Of a stretch of DNA of 64,000 bases, positions 58,163-64,000 are shown piece after piece. Numbering within the stretch: position 1 is the first letter of the stretch; each line of letters starts with the position of its first letter. Under the pieces are notes generated by a model that saw only the letters and a list, made by a program, of their open reading frames with translations, was not told the DNA's origin and searched no databases. Position numbers and translations under genes: made by a program. Source of the stretch: Paenibacillus sacheonensis (GTDB taxonomy: Bacteria; Bacillota; Bacilli; Paenibacillales; Paenibacillaceae); the NCBI RefSeq assembly GCF_009909195.1, contig NZ_JAAAMU010000026.1, positions 16,870-80,869 of the forward strand, in the 5' to 3' direction.

Positions 58163-59353
58163 ATGACGGACACGGTAATCGTATTTCCCCACTGCGCGTG
58201 GGAGGCGTTTCCTTACGGGGGCTTCATCGAGCGACTCGGGCGGGGCCGCTCCGTCCGCTTCGTCGCGAGCACGGAAGCCATGGCCGGCGCGCCGCCGCAG
58301 TATGGCGCCATGACGCTGGATGACCTGGACGCAGTACCCTGGCAACGGACAATCGTCATTGCGACGCATCCCTCTTGGGTATATGAGATCGCCGGAAGAA
58401 GCCCGGCCGCTCTCCTGGTACTGCTCCCGAGCGAGCTCGAACAGGGCGAAGCGGATTATCTCGTCTGCCGGGACGCGCTCTGCGCGGCGGCGACGGTCGT
58501 CGTAACGGGGTCGGAAACCTATTACTTCGAGCAGTGGTTCCGGCGGGGCCGCGTCTTCCTGCAGGACGGCCTGGACACGGCCTCGGACCTGCTGGCCGAT
58601 GCAGCTGCAAGCGATGCCGCTGCCGGCAAGTCCGTCGATGCGCTCGCGAAGCTGCAGCTGCAGCGCCGGGCGGATTTTCGCGCGGAGCAATTGCGCGGTC
58701 TGCGCCCTTCCGCGATGCAATTCTTCTTCCAATCGGTCTATCACTACCTGCTCGGACAAGGGGAAGAGGCCGAGCGCTGGGCGCTGGACGCCTTCCACTT
58801 GGCGATTCTGTCCGCCGAAGAGGGAGCCGTCCAAACTTACTTTCGTTTCTTGTCCGTCATACGGCTGCAGCAGGGACGCGCGAACGACGCCTTCGCGACC
58901 TACGGCATCAGCGCGGCAAGCGATGAAGAGCGCGGCGCCTACGGCGAGATGCTCGAGCTGCAGGCGTCCGGAGAAGCAGCGCTGGCCGCCGGCCTGCTCT
59001 ACCGGATGAACGAAGATTTCCGGCAAACGGCGGGATTGCTGAACGCCGCGCCGGCGCAGCTTCCAGACGGGCCGCTCCGGGAACGGGCCGTCTCTCTCCT
59101 CGTGGAAGCGCATGAGAGGAGCAGCCGGCCGGGCGCGGCACTCGCGCTGCTGCCTCCCCCGCGCACGGTGAAGGAAAGGCTGCGGCGCAATCTGCTGGAG
59201 GGGCGCGCCTACGCGCTCGAAGGCAGACGGCATGACGCTGTCCGCGCGCTGCTCCAAGCCGCGATGACCGGCCTGGAGCCGCTGCACGCCATTGCCGATA
59301 TCGCGGCCGCGCTGGCGAGAGCCAAGAAGCTGGCAGAGGGGGAATACACGTGA
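58163..59353 (+). CDS. Unknown protein with Rossmann-like N-terminus and TPR-like helical C-terminus
   Basis: 396 residues; not assigned to a family. The N-terminal about 130 residues (VIVFPHCAWEAFPYGGFIERLGRG, TIVIATHPSWVYEIAGRSPAALLVLLPSE, TVVVTGSETYYFEQW) alternate strand and helix, as in a glycosyltransferase-B half. The remainder is Ala/Leu/Glu-rich helices in about 35-residue steps (AERWALDAFHLAILSAEEGAVQTY, EAHERSSRPGAALALL), like TPR repeats. Its stop overlaps the GTG of a family 2 glycosyltransferase, and a third glycosyltransferase follows in the same way. It probably assists glycan synthesis. Confidence 0.75.
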   Translation: MTDTVIVFPHCAWEAFPYGGFIERLGRGRSVRFVASTEAMAGAPPQYGAMTLDDLDAVPWQRTIVIATHPSWVYEIAGRSPAALLVLLPSELEQGEADYLVCRDALCAAATVVVTGSETYYFEQWFRRGRVFLQDGLDTASDLLADAAASDAAAGKSVDALAKLQLQRRADFRAEQLRGLRPSAMQFFFQSVYHYLLGQGEEAERWALDAFHLAILSAEEGAVQTYFRFLSVIRLQQGRANDAFATYGISAASDEERGAYGEMLELQASGEAALAAGLLYRMNEDFRQTAGLLNAAPAQLPDGPLRERAVSLLVEAHERSSRPGAALALLPPPRTVKERLRRNLLEGRAYALEGRRHDAVRALLQAAMTGLEPLHAIADIAAALARAKKLAEGEYT

Positions 59354-60093
59354 GCGAAATACCGCTGCTGCGCAAGACCGGCGGCAATAAGCTGACGGCC
59401 ATGATGCAGGTCCGCAACGAAGCCGGCCGTTATCTAGAGGCGGCGCTGGCGGACCTGTCCGGCTTCGTGGACGAAATCGTCATCGTGGACGATGCCAGCG
59501 AGGACGAGACGCCGGACATCTGCCGATCGTTCCCGAAGGTGGTTCGGCTCGTTCGGCTGCCGGAGCCCTTGTTCGGCCAGGAAGGCCGGCTCCGGCAGCT
59601 GCTCTGGCAGGCAGCCGTCCAGACGGAGCCCGACTGGCTCCTGTCGATCGACGCGGACGAATTTTTCGAACGCAGCGCCAAATCGCACATTCGCTCGCTG
59701 ATCGACCAAGATCGTTACGACTGGGTTTCTTTTCGCATGTACGACTTCTGGGGCTCGCTCGCGTACTACCGCGAAGATGAGCTGTGGCAGCTGCATAAGC
59801 GGCATACGATGATGCTCGTCCGCTATCTGCCGCTCTATTCGTACATCTATCCGGACTGGAACCATCATGTGCCGCGGCTGCCGCTGACCTGCTCCGCCCT
59901 GCCAGGGTTTCAATCGGAGCTGCGCGTGAAGCATTACGGCTGGGCCGGCGACGAAGCCGCGCGGCATGCTAAATACGAGCGCTACATGGCCATCGATCCG
60001 GATGGGAAATGGGGAAGCCTTGCCCACTATGCTTCCATTCTGGACCCCAGCCCGAGGCTCGTTCGCTGGCAGGAGGAGGCGGGGCCGACGTGA
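59350..60093 (+). CDS. Glycosyltransferase family 2 protein
   Basis: 247-residue GT-A enzyme. LTAMMQVRNEAGRYLEAALADLSGFVDEIVIVDDASEDETPDI is the nucleotide-sugar site with a DD pair, and LLSIDADEFFERS carries the DxD metal site. There is no transmembrane segment. GTG 59350 overlaps the previous stop (GTGA). The acceptor is unknown; comparable Paenibacillus proteins occur in clusters decorating surface or spore glycoproteins (inference). Confidence 0.9.
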   Translation: MSEIPLLRKTGGNKLTAMMQVRNEAGRYLEAALADLSGFVDEIVIVDDASEDETPDICRSFPKVVRLVRLPEPLFGQEGRLRQLLWQAAVQTEPDWLLSIDADEFFERSAKSHIRSLIDQDRYDWVSFRMYDFWGSLAYYREDELWQLHKRHTMMLVRYLPLYSYIYPDWNHHVPRLPLTCSALPGFQSELRVKHYGWAGDEAARHAKYERYMAIDPDGKWGSLAHYASILDPSPRLVRWQEEAGPT

Positions 60094-61613
60094 GAACGGT
60101 GACGATCTTGACCCACAGCTACTTGAACGCTTACTCGGAAGGCGAAGGATTCGTCCGTCCGTTCGGCGGCGGACTGGAGCGTTACATGCACGACCTCTGC
60201 GCCGTCGTGCATGCCAAGGGCTGGCAACCGATCGTCCATCAGCTCTCTTACTACCGGAGCTTCGACACGGTGTACGAAGGCACGCGCGTGCGCGGATATC
60301 CTTATGAGCTGAATGACATCGCCGGCGCCTTCGATCGCATGGCCGCGGACGCCGAAGGACTGATCGTATACGCCAGCTGCATCTGGCACCCGATCGCCTA
60401 CAAACCCGGCAGCATCGGCATCTGCCACGGCATTAACTGGGATTGGCCCGAATTCGGCGACAAGGTCAAGAGCGGCGTAGCCGACATGATTCAGCTCGCC
60501 GTGGACGGACTTGACCGGCTCGTGTCGGTAGACTCGCATTTTCAGACCTACTGCCGCGCGGTCTGTACGTTCGACGACCCGGAGAAGCTCGTGCTGCTGC
60601 CGAATGCGGTCGATACGGCTTGGTTTACCGGGAAGGACGCGGAAGCAGGCATTGGGGCCGGGGCTGAGGATGGCACGCAGGAGAAAGCGGTGATCGGGAT
60701 CGTTGGCGGCGCGGAAGCGGCGTTTGGGACTGAGGCTACGGAGGCCTCGCGGTTGCGTGAATCGGCTGGAGCCGGTGGTGCGGAGATTGCGTGGGCCAGT
60801 GAAGCGATCGGAGCTGCGGATGCAGAGAATACGGATGGGCACGACGCTGAGGACGCGGAGAGCTTGGATGGGCGTGACGCTGAGGACAAAGAGAGCTCGG
60901 ATGGGCACGACGCTGAGGACGCGGAAATTTTAGAGAGGCATGACGCACAATACGCTGAGGATTCGCCGGCCAGTGAATGGACTGGGAACGAAAATGCGGC
61001 GGCTTTGGGAGCAGGCGGCTTGGCCGTTGCGGATGGATTGCCGGAGACCGGCGAGTTACGGCTGCTGTTTCCCAGGCGGCTCAGCTACGAGCGCGGCATC
61101 GTGCCGATGATGCTGCTCGCGGACCGGCTGCTGGCAGCATTTCCGTCGCTTATCGTGGAGTTCGCAGGCGAGCTCGTGGAGCAAACGCCGGTCGCGGTTG
61201 CTTTTCGCCTATGGCTGTCCACCCACGGCGAGCAGGCACGCATCCGGCATAACACCTACACGTTCCAGACTGTACGCGACGCTTACCGCGCGGCCGACGT
61301 CGTCGTCATCCCCACGGTCTACTCGGAGGGGACCTCCCTATCCTGCCTGGAAGCGATGAGCTGCGGCAAGGCAGTCGTCGCTGCGAACGTCGGCGGTTTG
61401 AACGATCTCATCACGGACGGCTTCAACGGCAGGCTCGTCGCGCCCACCGTGGACGCGCTCCATGCCGCCGTGGAAGAGCTGCTGCGGGACGCCGCCCTTC
61501 GAAGGCAGTACGGCGCGGATGCCAGCAGAACGGCGGCCGCCTTCGATCTGAAGCGGTGGAAGCAGCGCTGGGCGGAGCTGCTGGAAGCGCAATTCGCGCG
61601 CAACGGCTTATGA
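60090..61613 (+). CDS. Glycosyltransferase family 4 protein with acidic insertion
   Basis: 507-residue GT-B enzyme. The acceptor half shows FVRPFGGGLERYMHDLCAV and HGINWDWPEF; the donor half has LLFPRRLSYERGI, ADVVVIPTVYSEGTSLSCLEAMSCGKAVVAANVGGLNDLI (EGxSLxxLEAMxxG nucleotide-sugar motif). Between them, at about residues 182-318, is an Ala/Gly/Glu-rich insertion containing four copies of a 12-residue DGHDAEDAES-like repeat. Without it the length would be about 370, the family norm. GTG 60090 overlaps the previous stop. Confidence 0.9.
   Translation: MRTVTILTHSYLNAYSEGEGFVRPFGGGLERYMHDLCAVVHAKGWQPIVHQLSYYRSFDTVYEGTRVRGYPYELNDIAGAFDRMAADAEGLIVYASCIWHPIAYKPGSIGICHGINWDWPEFGDKVKSGVADMIQLAVDGLDRLVSVDSHFQTYCRAVCTFDDPEKLVLLPNAVDTAWFTGKDAEAGIGAGAEDGTQEKAVIGIVGGAEAAFGTEATEASRLRESAGAGGAEIAWASEAIGAADAENTDGHDAEDAESLDGRDAEDKESSDGHDAEDAEILERHDAQYAEDSPASEWTGNENAAALGAGGLAVADGLPETGELRLLFPRRLSYERGIVPMMLLADRLLAAFPSLIVEFAGELVEQTPVAVAFRLWLSTHGEQARIRHNTYTFQTVRDAYRAADVVVIPTVYSEGTSLSCLEAMSCGKAVVAANVGGLNDLITDGFNGRLVAPTVDALHAAVEELLRDAALRRQYGADASRTAAAFDLKRWKQRWAELLEAQFARNGL
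60829..60960 (+). repeat. In-frame 36-bp tandem repeat inside the glycosyltransferase gene
   Basis: GATGGGCACGACGCTGAGGA and variants recur about four times, encoding (D/E)G(H/R)DAEDxES units. The period is a multiple of three, so the frame is preserved whatever the copy number. Confidence 0.8.
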
Positions 61614-61642
61614 CCGCTGCCGCATCGATGAAGGCAACAAAA

Positions 61643-61692
61643 TAACAGCGGATATCCTGGACGGTAAAAAGTCCTGGCTATCCGCTGTTTTA
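61643..61692 (+). terminator. Terminator after the glycosyltransferase operon
   Basis: AACAGCGGATA pairs with TATCCGCTGTT across a 25-base loop that itself can pair GGAC/GTCC, followed by TTATGG. The interval 61693-62012 holds no supported gene. Confidence 0.7.
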
Positions 61693-62012
61693 TGGTCATC
61701 GTTCCGTCAGCATTCCCGTGAAACGAATAGTTGGCGTTTGAATACATAAGAGCGCCGCTGCTTATCCATCGGCCGCCTCCCGTTCCTGAACTTTCAGATT
61801 GTCCGCTTTGCTTTGCAAACTCTGCTTGTTGGCATAGAAATTAATAATGTCGTCAACGGTCGAAAACGTAACGGCAGCATTCGAATCATGGGGTGGAATG
61901 GTAATAAAAAACCGCCTTCCAGATGTGGTTTCATCTTATTTTTTATTGCAGTCGGTGGTGGGGTGCTTGGGTTGGTGCTTATTGGAGCTTATTGGTGCTT
62001 CGATTAAAATGG

Positions 62013-62285
62013 TTAGTTTAAAGCATTTTTCAACGTGAGGCCTGCCGTGAATACCGGTACTTTGCCCGCTGGAAGCTCCACCTCTTCGCCCGTTTTGCGG
62101 CTTCTGCCCATACGCGCTTCGCGTCTGCGGACATCAAACTTTCCGAAGCCCACGAGTTGAACCTCTTCGCCTTGCTTTAACGCTTCGAAAATGGCGTCCA
62201 GCACGGACGTAACCGCCTTCTCCGCGTTCTTTTTCGAAAACCCACTCGATTTGGCAACATCGGCGATCAGTTGTTCCTTATTCAT
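62013..62285 (-). CDS. HU-family DNA-binding protein
   Basis: 90-residue histone-like dimer. NKEQLIADVAKSSGFSKKNAEKAVTSVLDAI is the dimerisation region; VQLVGFGKFDVRRREARMGRSRKTGEEVELPAGKVPVF is the DNA-binding arm. The C-terminal FTAGLTLKNALN departs from the usual FKPGKALKDAV, so this is likely a second, divergent HU paralogue. GAGGT precedes ATG 62285. It lies 105 bases downstream of the cold-shock gene on the same strand, behind a terminator. Confidence 0.93.
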   Translation of the reverse strand: MNKEQLIADVAKSSGFSKKNAEKAVTSVLDAIFEALKQGEEVQLVGFGKFDVRRREARMGRSRKTGEEVELPAGKVPVFTAGLTLKNALN

Positions 62286-62350
62286 GCATCATACCTCGCT
62301 TATCGGATTAATATGACGAAACTGGCAGACTTAATCGCGAATGTGGGGAG

Positions 62351-62383
62351 AAAAAAACTGCCCCAACCTAAGTCAGGGCAGCT
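62351..62383 (-). terminator. Terminator after the cold-shock gene
   Basis: On the minus strand GCTGCCC pairs with GGGCAG around a 13-base loop, followed by TTTTTTT. Confidence 0.75.
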
Positions 62384-62390
62384 TGAAGGA

Positions 62391-62594
62391 TTAATAGATT
62401 TTCGAAACGTTCTCGGCTTGTGGACCGCGTTGGCCTTGCGTTACATTGAACTGCACGCGTTGACCTTCATCCAACGACTTGTAACCTTCGCCTTCAATCG
62501 CGCTGAAATGCACGAATACGTCGTTTCCGCCTTCGATTTCGATGAAACCGAAACCTTTTTCTGCATTAAACCATTTAACTGTACCTGTTTGCAT
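62391..62594 (-). CDS. Cold-shock protein (CspA family)
   Basis: 67-residue five-stranded RNA chaperone. RNP1 is KGFGFIEI and RNP2 is VFVHFSAI; GTVKWFNAEKG opens the fold and GPQAENVSKI closes it. ATG 62594 has GGAGG at good spacing; the frame is open to 62639 but that extension is not family-like. The leader contains a large hairpin followed by ten Ts, only about 45 bases from the start codon, suggesting control at the RNA level. Confidence 0.95.
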   Translation of the reverse strand: MQTGTVKWFNAEKGFGFIEIEGGNDVFVHFSAIEGEGYKSLDEGQRVQFNVTQGQRGPQAENVSKIY

Positions 62595-62637
62595 TGTATT
62601 ACCTCCAAAAAATAGTTTTACTTCATTGATCATTCCC

Positions 62638-62704
62638 AAAAAAAAAATTCACATACTGAAAACAGTTTCATCATAAAAATGAGACCATTTTCAATATGTG
62701 AATT
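62638..62704 (-). promoter_or_regulatory. Terminator-like hairpin in the cold-shock gene leader
   Basis: On the minus strand AATTCACATATTGAAAA pairs with TTTTCAGTATGTGAATT (one mismatch), with an inner GTCTCAT/ATGAAAC helix, then T10. It lies between a possible -10 (TATGAT, 62729-62734) and the ribosome site at about 62603. A thermally labile attenuator is one reading; a plain upstream terminator is the other. Confidence 0.6.
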
Positions 62705-62944
62705 GGCTTCGATTTGAACAATAGGTTAATCATAACACACTTTTCAATAAAAAGTAGCAAACCGGCGAAATATATTTTGAAATTCAAATGGGAATCGACT
62801 GTTGTACCCGCTGCAAGTCGCGCCGTGACTGGGATTCGGCGGCGAGTTAAGGTTAGCGAGACCGTTATATTTGTACGGCATGCATTGCCGATGGGGATGC
62901 GCGGAGAAGTAAAATTGGCTGCGGTGGCATGACAATTTGGGCTT

Positions 62945-63310
62945 GGCGCGACCTGGTGAGCGAACCTGCCTATGCCGGGGCGACTGGAAAGCGGAATGGG
63001 ATGCGACGGGCAAGACAAGGCGGGATGGCGTGACCTGGTGAGCGAGCTTGCCGATAGCGCTGCGATCGGAAAAGCGAAATCGGCTGTGGCGGGGCAAGAC
63101 GATGCAGGCTTGGCGCGACCTGGTGAGCGAGCTTGCCGACCGCGCTGCGACGGGCAAGACAAGGCGGGATGGCGTGACCTGGTGAGCGAGCTTGCCGACC
63201 GCGCTGCGACCGGAAAAGCGAAATCGGCTGTGGCGGGGCAAGACGATGCAGGCTTGGCGCGACCTGGTGAGCGAGCTTGCCGACCGCGCTGCGACCGGAA
63301 ATGCGAAATG
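62945..63310. repeat. Tandem/interspersed repeat with GCGACCTGGTGAGCGAGCTT
   Basis: The 20-mer GCGACCTGGTGAGCGAGCTT or a close variant occurs about five times (62949, 63030, 63115, 63177, 63261), linked by ACCGCGCTGCGACCGGAAA and CAAGACGATGCAGGCTTGG words. Copies include full and deleted versions. Open frames here are repeat artefacts. 62705-62944 holds no supported gene. Confidence 0.8.
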
Positions 63311-63480
63311 GGATGGAATAAGTCAGCGTTATTGCGACTTGATGACCCAACTGCGAAAACCCCGATCGATTCCCACGCTAGCTTCTAAGCTATGTAAAAC
63401 TGCAATGCCCGTTTCAAGTACCGACGCACTCACGCGCTGCCTACTACGAAAATCAAACCGGAATGTTGCCTGACCATGCG

Positions 63481-63668
63481 AATAAGTGCATTTATGCACT
63501 TATTTTTGCGATTAAGCCCTCCAATCCGGAAATAGGTGCAAATCTGCACCTATTCTGGTAGTAACGTGCCGATATTGACATTATTCATGAGGAATAAGTG
63601 TATTTTTACACTTATTTTGATTTCAGAGCGCTATATACGAGGAAATAAGTGCAGAATTGCACTTATTT
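63481..63668. repeat. Palindrome array, AATAAGTGC family, locus 2
   Basis: Four palindromes at 63481-63504, 63530-63556, 63592-63616 and 63642-63668: AATAAGTGC/GCACTTATT, AATAGGTGC/GCACCTATT, AATAAGTGT/ACACTTATT and AATAAGTGC/GCACTTATT. Base changes in one arm are matched in the other. Steps are about 50-60 bases. The family also occurs at 42231-42418. Confidence 0.85.
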
Positions 63669-63868
63669 CGGATCATCGAGCAGCCTCGAAGCATGCATTG
63701 GCGCGAAGGCGGCGCCAAGACTTGCCATGCATTGACGATAGGGATCGAAGCTGCCGTTAACGCTTATTTCGACGCCGCCCGCGAAAATATATTTTCCAGC
63801 AGTCAGAGTTGCTGCGTATTGGAACCCATTCAGCGTCAAAGCGCCAAGCTGCCCGCGCTCGATGCGGG

Positions 63869-64000
63869 TTAGCCCGGCGGCAGCATGGCCGTGCCGAGGA
63901 TGAGCGGTAGGGCCGCTTCGCTGTAGAGCGCGGGCAGGTTCGCGCCCGCGCCGGGGCCAGGGCCGCCCGCGGCGCGCGCGATCGCCGCGCCGGCGGCGGC
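63869..64000 (-). CDS. Possible C-terminal end of a gene running in from the right edge
   Basis: A minus-strand frame is open from the window edge to a stop at 63869, 43 codons. It reads Ala/Gly-rich at first, then NLPALYSEAALPLILGTAMLPPG. No start is visible because it would lie outside. The codon composition is gene-like (GC at third positions), but so short a piece cannot be assigned to a family. Confidence 0.3.
   Translation of the reverse strand, partial: AAAGAAIARAAGGPGPGAGANLPALYSEAALPLILGTAMLPPG

Noticed and set aside
61813..62007. Possible 64-codon membrane protein with a C-terminal hydrophobic stretch
   Set aside because: Starts with TTG, has no ribosome site, and overlaps another equally plausible frame.
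62972..63388. 138-codon frame with repeated ARPGERACRPRCDG units
   Set aside because: Reflects the interspersed DNA repeat; no ribosome site, and the opposite strand is equally open.

Overview
The window looks like chromosomal DNA of a GC-rich, endospore-forming member of the Bacillota, most likely Paenibacillus or a close relative such as Cohnella. The evidence is the conserved order glyA-ywlG-rpiB-ywlE-mntP-ywlC-spoIIR-prmC-prfA, a sigma-F-type promoter at spoIIR, a gerA-type germination operon, strong AGGAGG-type ribosome sites, frequent GTG starts and GlnR/TnrA-type boxes. I see no phage, insertion sequence, rRNA, tRNA or CRISPR array.

Layout. 1-9234 (minus): housekeeping and sporulation block from glyA (cut by the left edge) back to prfA. 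9476-12101 (minus): nitroreductase with an Rrf2 regulator, then ychF. 12408-24754: small membrane and hypothetical proteins, a MerR/TipA-like regulator, a membrane-anchored sulfite-oxidase-fold enzyme, a trxA-Rrf2 pair, DUF72 and DsbA-type proteins, a TetR-controlled SMR pair, a winged-helix protein fused to a GyrB-like ATPase, a YnfA protein and ribA. 24941-28693 (minus): lipoprotein NagZ-like glycosidase, an alpha/beta hydrolase and an AlkD-like protein. 29070-38575: nitrate assimilation (cobA, hemD, nirD, nirB leftward; an ANTAR regulator, narK and nasC rightward), followed by an amidase and mobA. 41260-49118: nitroreductase, glnS and a MarR-controlled heterodimeric ABC exporter. 49324-53227: four-gene germination operon. 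53350-55886: YceI and UbiD proteins. 56631-57883 (minus): DoxX-ArsR-SRPBCC operon. 58163-61613: three translationally coupled genes, two of them glycosyltransferases. 62013-62594: HU and cold-shock protein.

The most coherent system is nitrate assimilation. NarK imports nitrate, NasC reduces it to nitrite and NirBD reduces nitrite to ammonium. HemD and CobA supply the siroheme branch for NirB, and MobA supports the molybdenum cofactor of NasC. Both nirB and narK promoters carry a 17-bp TGTNA-N7-TNACA (GlnR/TnrA) palindrome over the -35 element. Both leaders then carry paired hexaloop hairpins (A at loop position 1, G at position 4) followed by an intrinsic terminator, the signature of ANTAR-dependent antitermination. 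The gene between the two operons encodes an ANTAR protein. So initiation appears to follow nitrogen status, and elongation a second signal acting through the ANTAR protein.

The second theme is repetitive intergenic DNA. Several families of short palindrome arrays occur at two separate loci each, and one shows paired base changes that preserve the palindrome. There are also a roughly 125-bp GC-rich tandem array, a dispersed 130-bp family and a tandem block near the right end. No function is known to me for any of them.
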